Of a stretch of 64,000 bases of DNA, positions 47,835 through 58,343 are shown in pieces. The stretch comes from Doryteuthis pealeii (taxonomy: Eukaryota; Mollusca; Cephalopoda; Myopsida; Loliginidae): contig CM042157.1 of NCBI GenBank assembly GCA_023376005.1, positions 56,350,221-56,414,220 of the forward strand, read 5' to 3'. Position 1 is the first letter of the stretch, and each line of letters begins with the position of its first letter. Below the pieces are notes generated by a model. The model was given only the letters and a program-made list of their open reading frames with translations. It searched no databases and was not told the DNA's origin. The translations under genes were made by a program, and so were the position numbers.

Positions 47835-47910
47835 GTACCTCTAGCCGGGATTGAAGCCCAACAGAATTTTCATCTGCCAAAGTTCCTTACCCTTACGCTG
47901 CCAGCAGCTG
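47835..47910 (-). mobile_element. Possible tRNA-like SINE head
   Basis: Minus strand gives AGCGTAAGGGTAAGGAAC and GGGCTTCAATCCCGGCTAG, resembling A and B boxes. From 47910 to 49250 I see no further element or gene. Confidence 0.45.
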
Positions 47911-49294
47911 TCAGTCTGAAGTGAACAGTTAATTGATACATACTTTACAGGGGTATGTTTTTACCATCATCATAGAACTCAAGTCTGTAAACAGCGACAG
48001 GCGAGTAAAGGCTTACGCTAAACGGTGAAATTTCAATTAATGTCCCCTGCCCCACAGTGCTCTACCATGGGAGTTAGGAGCATATATACACTGTCTTTCT
48101 TTAGCAAATTCCATTTATCTAGATATCTGAGTAAATGACATTTTCACCAGAAATAGAACCCTTTTCAAAAAAAAAAATTTCTTAAATTTTTTGATTAGAA
48201 AGAAATATGTTTCTAGGATTCTTTCAGACAAGCATATCTTTAATTTTTCTACTTATAGTTTATCTTCAAGTGATAAATTTCTATTGTCCAGTGGTTTAGA
48301 TTTCTGCATCCTCCTTGAATATTGAATAAAGTTGTTACTTTTAGGGAATTTGAAATGTTATGTTCTCAATTGAAAAAAACATTTACCTATTTCCAGTGTG
48401 AATTTTAGTTACCTTAAAATTTGCCTAAATGATTTAGCCCCTTGTAGAATGAACATCATACTCACCTTCACAGGAAGGCTGTGACTAGCATTCAGTCACA
48501 GACAAAAAAAAAGACAGCATAACCAAATACACTCTGTAGCAATTGACAGAACATGGTCAAGTGTTCAGTATATGTGAATAAAGATATCCACACTAAAACC
48601 CCAACCAATCACAATCCTGTTCACAGCATCAATTCACCTATCAATTTCAGTAAGTTCTTCTGGTAAAAGAACCATTATGAGACAGTCAAATTATTGAAGT
48701 CCTAATCAGATATTTAGATCACTCAACCTGACAAAGAAGCAGATGCAGTTATTCTGAATCATTCCGATTATGTTGACAAAATGTTATTATTTTGGGTGGC
48801 ACCAGCAAATTTCAGAAACTAAGTGATCTTTCTTTTGATGACACTTTGAAAATGGAAAGTAAAATTCAAAGAAGTATTCTTGATTTTCACAAAAGAAAGT
48901 TTATAAGTTGGTTCACAGCAACCTAAAATGTATGGTTTACCCAAAATCCATAATTTTAAATGGTGCGAAATGACTAACCCCTGCAAATTGTATATGCTTT
49001 TGAAAAAGAACATGGTTGCTACTAACAGGCAGATTTATGGGGTGCAGTCTCCCCTTGTTTTGTTCATGGCATGATTAAGGCAATACATATGCACATCATC
49101 CTAGAATGAAACTAGATATAAGGTGTTTCTTTTGACCATTCAGACAGTTGTGTCCTCACCATGAATGAAGAGTGTAGCTTGCCCTGTTGGCTGGGGCAGA
49201 AGAATATTTTGACTGCACCTCTAAAGAGGGGTAAAATCCCCCCCCAGTGGGGTCAGCTCATATATGTGTAGAGGTGGTGTCTGAGGGTTTTTGT

Positions 49295-49470
49295 GTCCTG
49301 AGAATGACATTAAACTGCATCTAGTGATGAAGTTCCAATTCTGGAGCTCTAGGGAGTGTGGAGTACCCTTTCATCGCGATTACTCCCAGGTCCCCACTGA
49401 CCCAGAGTGGTAATACCTGTTAGGGTCCCATCTATGGGTTAAATAGATTAAAATAAGTTATTAAAAAATG
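49295..49470 (+). mobile_element. SINE, family 4
   Basis: CCAATTCTGGAGCTCTAGGG, TTACTCCCAGGTCCCCACTG and GGTCCCATCTATGGGTTAAA, then an A-rich tail. An 18-bp perfect hairpin follows at 49539-49588 (GGCATAAAATAACCCAAT and its complement). Confidence 0.7.
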
Positions 49471-49538
49471 TATTAAATAAAAAAAGAGTTTGAAAAAAGA
49501 TTGAATACCCAACAAAAATGTATAAAACAAAACATCTT

Positions 49539-49588
49539 TGGCATAAAATAACCCAATGGGCATGCCAACAAATTGGGTTATTTTATGC
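49539..49588. repeat. 18-bp perfect hairpin at a SINE tail
   Basis: The arms 49539-49556 and 49571-49588 are exact reverse complements. The sequence is a SINE-tail type (GTTATTTTATGCC) present head-to-head. A CCAA run follows. Confidence 0.75.
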
Positions 49589-49830
49589 CATAAAACCCCA
49601 CTAACCAACCAACCAACCAACCAACCAACCATGATTGGAGATTGTCACTGTGACTTGCATTGCTTGAAAAAAGTCTGGAACTAAAAAAACAGTGAGGAAG
49701 GAGAAAAGCACCTAAAGGAACAACCAGGACCCAAGACAACTTACAAATTATTTCACTAACACTCCTTTCAGAGCCATTTTGTCCATAGTTGGTTGCTTCT
49801 GCCCAACATGAAATACCAAAGCGGCTAGTT

Positions 49831-50452
49831 GAAATTCTGAACCAAGTATCCCAAATCATCAACTTAATGAAAGGTTCATATTTTAACTCATCACCGGTAA
49901 CTTCGACTTTCAAATATTTGAAAATAAATGAACAGATGATTTTTGGAACTTATATTGTATCTGACAAAAACAAATTTTACGATACTATTTCTGAACAGCA
50001 TCCTTTTATTTAAATAAACATTAAAAATATTTTGCAAATAAAAACTGTATTTTTATTTAAATAAACATTAAAAATATTTTGTAAATAAAAACTGTATTCT
50101 TATTTGAATAAACATAATTGCATTTCTCTTCTGATTAAGTAAAAACTATTTTAGTATAAAAACATGTTTTGTTTTTTATTAATTTACCGTAAGTGTTGAA
50201 AAATACTCAATAAACTTTTAATTAAAAAGTATTTATTTAAAAAAAGATTTTACTATTGAATTTTAATTTGATTACGTATACCAACTATCTATTTATTTAA
50301 TTTATCGTAAGTTCAACATCTCCATAAACTTTTGATTAAAATCATTTGTTTACAAAAATTTGGAAGCAGAAGTTACCGGTGATGAGTTAAAATGTGAACT
50401 TTTCATTAAGTTGATGATTTAGGGTGCCTATTGGATACTTGGTCCGAAATTC
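49831..50452. repeat. Inverted repeat of unknown origin, ~75-bp arms
   Basis: 49831-49905 is nearly the reverse complement of 50371-50452. Read outward from the centre, both arms encode EVTGDELK-x-E-x-FIKLMI. The minus-strand frame starting at 49913 continues for about 55 residues that I do not recognise. The centre holds a 45-bp tandem pair (about 50008-50098) and AT-rich DNA. Possibly a decayed transposon or gene fragment. Confidence 0.55.
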
Positions 50453-50559
50453 TTGATCTAGTTCTGAAATTTCATTCAGACTTTTGTGTTTTTGACTCCT
50501 TCCGGTTTTTATTATCATTAATTTGCCAATTACATCCTTAAATGAATATCTAGTGTCTT

Positions 50560-50840
50560 TGACATTTCAAGTTTGTTTACCAGCATTCCTTTAGATAAAA
50601 CAATTGGAATTTGTACTGAATACTTATATCACAGCCATTTAAAACCTCCTCCAATTTTGGAAAATATCTTTATTGAGCTGATGGAGCGGGCTACTAAGAC
50701 AGTCTTCTTTAGATTCAACAATGTAATATACCGTCAGGTTGATGGAATATCAATGGGTAGTCCGTTAGGTTCCCTTTTAGTGAATATTTCTGTAGGATTC
50801 CTAGAGAAACAATTATCTGATAAAGTTTCTAATTTGTTGG
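50560..50840 (+). pseudogene. Penelope-like reverse transcriptase, part 1
   Basis: The frame gives FTSIPLDK, then FFRFNNVIYRQVDGISMGSP and LGSLLVNISVGFLEKQL. Penelope-like elements have F-T-N-V-P, Y-x-Q-x-D-G-x-x-M-G-S-P-L-G-P and A-N in this order, covering the finger and palm region. Here the P after L-G is S and A-N is V-N. A family-2 SINE interrupts it at about 50841. Penelope-like elements copy themselves by reverse transcription from the chromosome; this copy is dead. Confidence 0.85.
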
Positions 50841-51071
50841 AGGCATGTGGTCAAATGGTTAGAGTCATAGGAAATGGACTCATCGACCTGAGTTCAAATC
50901 CTGGACGAAGCTACAGTTAAAATAGTACTAATACCCTTGGGAAAGGTATGAATTCAACTACTCTCCTCCAGCTATGAGTAAATAGTAGGGCAGACTGGAC
51001 TCTTTAACCTTGGTTAGGCAACCAGTTTAGGAGAAGGAAAACACTGAACTCAAACCTGTTAAACTCGACTT
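50841..51071 (+). mobile_element. Family-2 SINE inserted in the Penelope-like element
   Basis: Head ATGTGGTCAAATGGTTAGAG, B box GAGTTCAAATCCTGG and the CAGCTATGAGTAAATAGTAG body. It is inserted between the M-G-S-P-L-G block and the Y-V-D-D block of the reverse transcriptase. Confidence 0.85.
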
Positions 51072-51178
51072 GGGGTGGTCACTACTAGAATATGCTCAGT
51101 CCTAATTAATGATCTATTTTCACTAATTTTTTAACTAATTTTACTAATTTTAAAATAACACTAATTTTCTAAACTATA

Positions 51179-51350
51179 CTGTTACATTTGTTATGTTGAT
51201 GATACCTTTGCTTGTTTTACATCACATAACAAATTCTTTCAATATTTAGATAATCTCCAACCCGCTTTTTCATTTATGATGAAAGAGGAAAATAATAATA
51301 TGCTTCCTTTTCTTAGATGTTTTAATCATGCAAATTCTTACTTCCTTTAT
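51179..51350 (+). pseudogene. Penelope-like reverse transcriptase, part 2 (YVDD)
   Basis: The frame reads CYVDDTFACFTSHNKFFQYL, then MMKEENNNMLPFL, and after a frameshift LDVLIMQILTSFI. Y-V-D-D-T-F is the catalytic palm motif of Penelope-like enzymes and L-P-F-L-D-V-L-I the next conserved block. A Helitron interrupts the coding region directly afterwards. Confidence 0.85.
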
Positions 51351-51358
51351 TACTAGTA

Positions 51359-51987
51359 CTAGCAAATATATGCACCCTCCGGGTGCAAGTATTTAAGTTT
51401 AAATGTAATAAAATATTGTATTAAATTAGAAAGGTTAATGAAACTAATTAAGAATTCAGATAAAAATATTTGAAACGGAGGGGGTATAATCGGAAAATAG
51501 AACAACCAAAACTTACTCTTTCATCACTTCCGTTTTTCAATGCTAAATTTTCCTAATTTAACTATTTAGTTAAAATAGGAAGTAAAGAATAAAATTACAG
51601 TTATTTCTTCTAGTTAATGAATTTCTTTTAAGATTTATTGAAGAGATTTTTACTCATATTCCTTAAGATAAAACCAAACAATTAGAAATCAATAATACCA
51701 AGCACATTTTTATTAAAATCAGTTTTTTTAATATCAATATGCAAATTAGCTTTACGTTTACACTGAAAACTGGTATTTTGTTGTATATATAAATACAATT
51801 GCATGTTATTAGTATTTAGGTAAGGCCAACAGTATTAATAATGTCAAACAGTTTTATTATTAATTGAGGTTTAAATAGAAATAGAATCATGGAGAATGTG
51901 TCGTTAATAACTAAGGAAATTGAGACTTGAGTAGTAATATAGTTTCGGTTACAGACAAAAAAACACACAATCTCCATTATAATAAGA
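51359..51987 (-). mobile_element. Non-autonomous Helitron, family A, copy 3
   Basis: Minus orientation: TC end at 51986-51987 followed on the plus strand by T, CTAG at 51359-51362 preceded by A, hairpin GCACCC TCC GGGTGC next to it. 629 bp. It is inserted in the thumb region of the Penelope-like reverse transcriptase, between ...TSFI and YRNP. Confidence 0.85.
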
Positions 51988-52085
51988 TATACAGAAATCC
52001 CTAGTTGGGGTTCCTTTGCCTCTAAAATCAGGAAGATCAACATTATTAAAATATTGGTTTGCTAACTCAATCATAATCTTCAAAG
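51988..52085 (+). pseudogene. Penelope-like reverse transcriptase, part 3 (thumb)
   Basis: After the Helitron the sequence encodes YRNP (normally Y-R-K-P) and, in another frame, WGSFASKIRKINIIKILVC. This matches the W-x-S-F...R-K-x-N-L-I-K-x-L-x-x-R block. It confirms that the flanks of the Helitron were once contiguous. Confidence 0.75.
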
Positions 52086-52098
52086 AAAAAATGTTATA

Positions 52099-52100
52099 TA

Positions 52101-52151
<51 letters not shown>
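52099..52151. repeat. TA microsatellite
   Basis: TA array at the left edge of the block (52086-52920) that separates thumb parts of the Penelope-like element. Confidence 0.9.
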
Positions 52152-52152
<1 letters not shown>

Positions 52153-52920
52153 TCCCAACAGGTAGAGCTCTTTGAAGAGGAATTTAACTGACGGTCACCG
52201 CCTACGCTTAAAGCAAGATATGAAATGGTTATGAGCTCTCTATGGTCCTAGACATATATAACTATGTGTGTAATATTAAATTTAAAATTGTTGAATATAT
52301 TATATTGAATTATAATTAATGAAAAAATGTTTTCATTAATTATAATTTAATATAATACATACTCATGCTTACACACTCACACACACACCTCACCCAGCAC
52401 AAGTGAATCAGTCATCTGTCCAGCGTCTGTTTACATTTTTAAAAATCGACAGCCATTTTGTTTTGGCGTCTGTTTACATTTTAAAAATCCACGAACGCTC
52501 ACGTTTCATTCAACAATTTTAAATAGACTGACCGACAAAGAAAAAGAGTCTTGCAGGTTTCTTATTTTCTGTGATATATTTATTTTTTTCTCAAACTAAT
52601 GAAAGCCCTGATGAAGATCTATTGAAACAGATCGAAACACTGCAGCGTAGGCGAAATAAACTTCACTTGTGTTTTTCAATTTTTTTCTTAATATTACATA
52701 CTGTCGGATTCACTTCCACTTTTTCTTCACATAACTATGTATGTATTTATAATTTAAATTCTCATTTGCTTGTAAATGCTGATGATGGCTTAGGAGTTGA
52801 GGACTCTGACTGATGATTAATCAGTAGGGTTTCAATCTTGGCTGAAGGTAGCCTGTGAATTCTAGCCACACTGAGGAGACGTGATACATCAAAACACGGT
52901 GCACTTATGCACTATGTTCA
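52152..52920. mobile_element. AT-rich insert with hammerhead-like motif inside the Penelope-like element
   Basis: It separates parts 3 and 4 of the reverse transcriptase. It contains CGCCTACGCT (52197-52206), whose reverse complement AGCGTAGGCG stands at about 52644-52653. It also has a 28-bp AT hairpin (about 52296-52357) and, at 52608-52638, CTGATGAA, a GATCT/AGATC stem, and GAAAC. A tRNA-like stretch follows at about 52790-52850 (GGCTTAGGAGTTGAGG ... GGGTTTCAATCTTGG). Probably another Penelope-like or composite non-autonomous insert. Confidence 0.5.
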
Positions 52921-52924
52921 GAAA

Positions 52925-53313
52925 GTATACTTGAAGCAATACTTAATAAGGCATTTTTCTTAAAAATGGTTATCTGGAAAGTATCATTTCAAGTAACATA
53001 AGATTTACAAAGACCAAATTTAATGAGATTGAAACATTTCAACTCTCCTAAATGTCCTGTGTATATCAAGCTCCTATGGATTAAGTGTACTAGTCAGTTA
53101 CTTGCTGACAAAATATTCTTGTCTGTTATGCAGTGTTTCAATTCGACAGTTATACGTTCCATCTTGACCACACAAACTGCATTTTCTTCCTTTCAGAAAG
53201 ACGTCTTGTGTATCCCTCAACAAAATATGGTTATCTATCATTTCAAATGTCAGTGTCAAGCTGGCTATGTTGGTAGAATGATCCAACAATTAGAGGTCAG
53301 AATAATTATCCAA
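52925..53313 (+). pseudogene. Penelope-like element C-terminus (thumb end and GIY-YIG start)
   Basis: One frame gives LKNGYLESIISSNIRFTKTK. After a frameshift come KCPVYIKLLWIKCTSQLLAD, then ILTTQTAFSSFQKDVL and MVIYHFKCQCQAGYVGRMIQ plus QLEVRI. K-C-P-V-Y-x-K-L-P-W and V-I-Y-x-F-x-C-x-C...Y-V-G-R-T-x-Q-R-L-x-x-R-I are Penelope-like signatures; the second is the start of the GIY-YIG endonuclease. A SINE at 53314 cuts it there. Confidence 0.88.
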
Positions 53314-53583
53314 GAGGAGGCATGTAGTGTAATGGTTACCATCTTAGGAAATGGACATGGCAAGACAAGTTCAAATCCTGGATGAGGCTATTTACATTTC
53401 ACATACACTTGGGAAAGGTACAACTCCAACTATTCTTCCTACAGGTATGGGTAAATAGTAGGGCAGACTGGGCTCCTAAACTTTGGTATGGCAACTGGTC
53501 TAGGAGAAGGAAAACCAAATTCAAACCAAAGAGTCTGTCTTCTCGTTAGTCAAAACTACTTTCAGAGCTCCTCCTACTCCTCT
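53314..53583 (+). mobile_element. Family-2 SINE inserted in the GIY-YIG domain
   Basis: Head ATGTAGTGTAATGGTTACCA, B box AAGTTCAAATCCTGG. The tail CGTTAGTCAAAACTACTTTC is the variant type seen at 44826. Confidence 0.85.
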
Positions 53584-53730
53584 GAGTTGATTAGTTTATT
53601 TTCTTCTCTCAAGTTGTCTCCTCTTCCATCTTTTTTTATTTCCCAATTTATTATCTTATGACTTTTAATTAATTACCGATGATCTCTTTTGAAAATGAGT
53701 TGGTTGAAAGTAAGTGTATTTTATATTAAA

Positions 53731-53946
53731 CTAGAAGCAGCTACCCGGCATTTCCTGGATAGACGGGGGGGGGGGTAAAAAGTTACACTTGCAGATCCAT
53801 TATTAATAATCGCGAGTTGGATCTTCATTGGATGCCCCATAAAAATCCCCACATAAAAAAGATCTGGTGGGACGTCAGGAATTTTTTCCCAAGTATACAT
53901 AAAATCTTCATTATTTTTGCACAAAAAGCAAGCTCTGGTGATAGTG

Positions 53947-53991
<45 letters not shown>

Positions 53992-54072
53992 CTGTGTCAT
54001 TAATTATTTTATTTTCATAATTTCCTCCGGACATACATACATACACACAACTGCCCTTTATATATGTATAGA
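53731..54072 (-). mobile_element. Probable short Helitron, family C
   Basis: On the minus strand it would begin TCTATACATATATAAAGGGC (right end, 54072) and end CTAG (53731-53734) with an A before it on the plus strand. GC-rich AGCAGCTACCCGG lies near the 3' end. The left end matches 42398; the right end matches 33330-33363. 342 bp, containing a TA array (53949-53986). Confidence 0.55.
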
Positions 54073-54154
54073 TAGATAGATAGATAGATATGATTACTAT
54101 TTTAAAAATCATTGTATCATTGTATTGTACCAAAAATTTATTTACATATATATA

Positions 54155-54368
54155 TAGTTGTAGAAAAGTTATTTCCCTACCATAGTTTTGGAGTTCTTAT
54201 ACACTGTCTTCAGGGGAACTAAGTATATCTATGTGGCTAATGAAATATATATTTGCCTGATTTAAGAGAATATATATTTCATTAGCCACATAGATTTACT
54301 TAGTTCCCCTGAAGACAGTGTACTAAGAACACCGAAACCGTGGTAGGGAAATAACTTTTCTACAACTA
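54155..54368. mobile_element. 214-bp near-perfect palindrome
   Basis: The arms 54155-54253 and 54269-54368 are reverse complements over about 99 bp with few mismatches around a 15-nt centre. The right arm contains CTGAAGAC, a GTGT/ACAC stem and GAAACC (54309-54338), like the Penelope-like terminal pieces. The left arm holds the same on the other strand, so it is likely a head-to-head pair of element ends. Confidence 0.85.
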
Positions 54369-54460
54369 TTAATGCTCTATGTTTTACAAGATATATTGAG
54401 CCCTTTTGGATTAACTATATATGCTACTACAATGTTTACATGGTAGTAACCCTTTGATGA

Positions 54461-54462
<2 letters not shown>

Positions 54463-54498
<36 letters not shown>
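54463..54498. repeat. TA/TG microsatellite
   Basis: TA run then TG run. A poly-T/poly-G stretch lies at about 54578-54600. From 54600 to 55100 I see no element. Confidence 0.9.
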
Positions 54499-55109
54499 AA
54501 GTATAAAAATATGAAAAAACAAATATTCAGCAGATGTAGTTATTTATAAATGAATAGTTTTGCCAACATTCAGGTGGGGTTTTTTTTTTTTGGGGGGGGG
54601 CTTTAAAAAAAAATATTAAACCATCTTCAGAGCACTGTTACAAAGCTTTGTCTATAAAGTTATTTTCAAATGAAAAATGAAATGAAAATCATGATAAAAT
54701 TCCTAGCATTCTATCATTAGCATTAACAATGTTCCATTTTAAAATGTGGTGACATCATAAAAGTATTTGAAAAAAATTATTAAATAGGATTATGTTCATT
54801 GTTAATGATTTCTAAAAAATTATTTAAGACTTTATAAGAATTCAGAAATTCTAAAAGTAAAAAAAAAAAAAATGTATAAAGACTAGAAAAACTTTACAAA
54901 ATTACCAATTTTTAAAGTAAACATTCTTTGTTATTATCATATTTGTTTATTTTAAAATAAAAAAGTGTCAATTGTAGTGGTTTTTAAACAAAAGGAAATG
55001 TTAGAAAATGTATTCGATTGGAAATTATATCAAAACTATTGAATGTAAGTTTAATATATTAAATAATCAATATATATAAATACATACATGCATACATTTA
55101 TATGCATAT

Positions 55110-55780
55110 ATACTTACACACACCCACATCATGTGTTTCAAAAAGAAAGGAGACACACTCCACACTCAATGGTAAGCCTCTAAAGTCAGTAGAACAATTC
55201 ACATACCTAGGTAGTAATATCACTTCCACAGAAAGCGATGTTAATACACAAATAGGAAAGGCATGGTCGGCTATAAACAAATTATCAGTCATATGGAAAG
55301 CTGATCTCACTGACCAGCTAAAATGACAATTCTTCCAAGCTATGGTTGTATCAGTGCTGCTGTATGGCTGCACCACTTGGACCCTAACGAGATGCCTTGA
55401 GAATAAGATAGATGGAAGCTGCACAAGAATGCTGCATGCGGTCTTGAACGAGTTGTAGAAACAGCACCCCACATGGAAGCAGCTGTATGGCAACCTGCCC
55501 CCTATCTCACAAACCAAGTGAGACGGACAAGACATGCTGAACACTGCCGGAGGAGCAAGAATGAACTCATAAGTGACGTTCTCCTGTGGAAGCCAGCACA
55601 TGGACATGCTAACGTGGGCCACCCAGCAAGAACCTACATTGACTTACTCTGCGCGGATACTGGATGCTGTGCAGAGGACCTCCCTGGAGCAATGAATGAT
55701 AGAGAAAGTTGGCAAGAGATTATCATGGATATCCATGCTAATTGTGCAACATGAGGATGATGATGATGATGATGATGATA
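55110..55780 (+). pseudogene. RTE-like LINE 3' half with GAT tail
   Basis: The first frame reads LNGKPLKSVEQFTYLGSNIT, then STESDVNTQIGKAWSAINKL and SVIWKADL. After a stop come VVSVLLYGCTTWTL, LENKIDGSCTRMLHAVLNE, then KQLYGNLP and in other frames HVGHPARTYIDLLCADTGC. F-T-Y-L-G-S, L-L-Y-G-x-x-T-W and C-T-R-M-L-R are C-terminal landmarks of RTE-like reverse transcriptases. A GATGAT tail at 55753-55778 ends it. At least three stops or shifts make it inactive. Confidence 0.85.
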
Positions 55781-55794
55781 TATACTAGTAAAAA

Positions 55795-56320
55795 TATGCG
55801 CCTTCCGTGCATAAGTATTTAAGTTTTAATGTAATGAAATAGATTAGAAAGACTAACAAAATTAAATAAGAATGCATATAAAAAAAGATTACGCTGATTT
55901 TAATTTTATTTTAATTGTTTTCTATATAAAATCATTCATAGGATTGATTTTAATATATTGGAGAATAAGACAATAATATTAGAGATCAATAACACCGAGT
56001 AATTATTTATTAAACCCGGGTTTATTAAAACCAGTATGCAAATTAACCACACCATATTATATAAACCTTTATTTTTTGTTGGTATGTAAGACACATTGCA
56101 GGATTTTAAACACATTCATAACATGGGCTGTTTTGAGGCAAATCTAACTCAGATTTTCATAGAGACATTGTTAATGAAAAAGATTTATTCTATGTATTAA
56201 TGATTTTGACTATAAATTAACCACTGATTGATAAACTTAAGCAATACCTGATGGTATTGTGACATAAGTGATGACATAGTTTCAGTTACAGACAAACACC
56301 GAATTTCCATTATAATAAGA
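55795..56320 (-). mobile_element. Non-autonomous Helitron, family A, copy 4 (decayed)
   Basis: Minus orientation. TC end at 56319-56320 (TCTTATTATAATGG in reverse), CTAG at 55795-55798. The 3' hairpin is decayed (GCGCCTTCCGTGC). 526 bp. It begins 17 bp after the GAT tail of the LINE. AT runs follow at 56340-56455. Confidence 0.75.
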
Positions 56321-56527
56321 TATATATATCAATTATATATGTATAAATTAATAATATACATATATATATATATATTGATATATATATATATAAACATAAT
56401 ATATATATATATATATATATATAAACATGTATATATATATATATATATATATATAAATTGTTGGTACATTATTATTTATATATAAATTTGGACATGACAA
56501 ACATGATCTTAAATAGTTCTATCAAAA

Positions 56528-57067
56528 TCTGAAGGGTGTTTTTGGTCCAATTTCCTATGGTCTATCACCAACCATGTCAGTGGATAACACTCTTTTGAGT
56601 GACAAAAGTGATATTGTCAAACGTTGGGAGGAACATTTCTCTACAGTCCTGAATCAGAAATCTTTTTTCAACACTCATGTAATAGACAATCTCCCCCAGA
56701 GACCTGTTGTACAATCCCTCTCTGCTAACCCGTCAATACCTGAGGTGAAGAAAGCTATCAATCAACTTTCAAATGGAAAAGCACCTGGCGAAGATAGAAT
56801 TTCAGCTGAATTGTATAAATGTGGAACCAATCTTTTGACACACAGGCTCTGCAAATTATTCAACCTTGTGTGGGACAGAGATGAAGTCCCGCAACAATTT
56901 AAGGATGCATCAATTGTCCATTTGTACAAGAACAAAGGTAGTAAGTATGACTGTGACAACCACAGAGGAATATCTCTTCTCTCGGTTACTGGCAAAATAC
57001 TTGGTTGTATCATCCTTAACAGGCTTTATGAATTTGTCTCAGGATCAGCACTACCAGAAACTCGATC
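56528..57067 (+). pseudogene. LINE reverse transcriptase, N-terminal palm
   Basis: Open from FGPISYG and VKRWEEHFSTVLNQ through VKKAINQLSNGKAPGEDRIS, AELYKCG, FKDASIVHLYKNKGSKYDC and DNHRGISLLSVTGKIL to NRLYEF. It matches domains 0-2 of non-LTR reverse transcriptases (K-A-P-G-x-D-x-I-x-A-E, D-W/N-R-G-I-S-L-L, K-I). About 170 residues are uninterrupted, so it decayed less than other LINE parts here. It stops where a SINE begins, before the catalytic A-D-D. Confidence 0.9.
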
Positions 57068-57240
57068 AAGGAGATTGTCTTTTTGCATCTGAGGTGAGGC
57101 ACTACATCTACTATCTGCTTTCCACCACACAGGTCTAAGCTGTGCTACTCATGTACTGAGTTGGCCAGGGCTGGTATTGAATCTGTAACCCTGTTGCTCT
57201 GAAACATATGCTCTACCGACTGAATTAAACCGAGTAATTT
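57068..57240 (-). mobile_element. tRNA-derived SINE, family 1, truncated
   Basis: The right end has the tRNA-like head in reverse (CTCTACCGACTGAATTAAAC). The left end stops within the body (AGGAGATTGTCTTTTTGCAT), so the usual GGCTGATACCGAC part is missing. It joins the LINE fragment directly. Confidence 0.75.
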
Positions 57241-57561
57241 AATGCTAAAAGTGTTTTTAATCCGTAAAATCTTTACACTGTTCTATGCATGAAAATATAG
57301 AACAATAATAATATATTTCAAATATAAAATAGAATATTATTTGTTTGAATTTTTGAGATGAAGCTTGATAATTTTTTTATTATTTGAATTTTGTTGAAAT
57401 CTAAATAATATAAAACAAGATAATAATAATAATATAAATAAATAGGATAAAAACTCATGACTAAAAGTTTGATGTTGATCTAATATTCAACTAGTATTCA
57501 ACAACATATTTCAGGAATTTTTTTTTTTTTTTTGTTATTTCATTTTATACTTGAAATACAT

Positions 57562-57637
<76 letters not shown>

Positions 57638-58305
57638 AATACATATATTATATATAAAATAAGACCTCCCCCCAAATTGATAGATTTAAACCATTGTTTC
57701 TTGTGAAATTTGTCAGTAATATTCATGATTTTGATCATACCTGAAGATGCTTCAGTAATATATGCTCTGTCCATCCACTCACTGGCACTAGGCACATTGG
57801 GCTCTCGTTGCGGTTTACCTGCATCACTTTGGTTAAATCACAAATGGAAAGATCCTAACTACCAGGAAAATATATAAAGTTTTGGGGAAATAATTTTTTT
57901 AAATTGATCAATTTAAACAATCAGAAAAAGAAATCAAAAGAGTAATAATGAATATTGAAAAGTGCTCAATATCCATTTGCAGAGCTGCTTTAGGGAATCA
58001 AATCAGTGACAGAAGTTAACTAATTTCGGAGAAGGATCTTCAGGATAATATGTTAATGATAACTAAATAGATTTGTTCATCTCGCTTGTAAATACCTTTT
58101 TTTGAAGGAGCTTCATGAAATTGCTCCTTAATATTGCCCTGATGATGGTTAATATAACCAATAAAAATGAAATGCTCAAATGTAAGCAGAATTAATTATT
58201 CATCATTCATAAACACATCCTCAGAATATTTGTTTTTTTTAAATTTCTACACTTAGTTGTAGCTAATCATATTAAAAGTAAATTTTATTCACCAACTTTT
58301 GACTC

Positions 58306-58310
<5 letters not shown>
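57240..58310. other. AT-rich DNA before exon 2
   Basis: It holds a GT/TA array at 57562-57631. I see no convincing gene or mobile element in the rest. A minus-strand stretch at about 57742-57830 is open and ends before a GT, but I do not recognise it. Confidence 0.4.
57562..57631. repeat. GT/TA compound microsatellite
   Basis: GT array followed by about 25 TA units. Confidence 0.95.

Positions 58311-58340
<30 letters not shown>

Positions 58341-58343
<3 letters not shown>

Noticed and set aside
57742..57830. Minus-strand stretch (PSASEWMDRAYITEASS) before a GT as a host exon
   Set aside because: No homology that I recognise, and no clear acceptor. Too weak to list as a gene.
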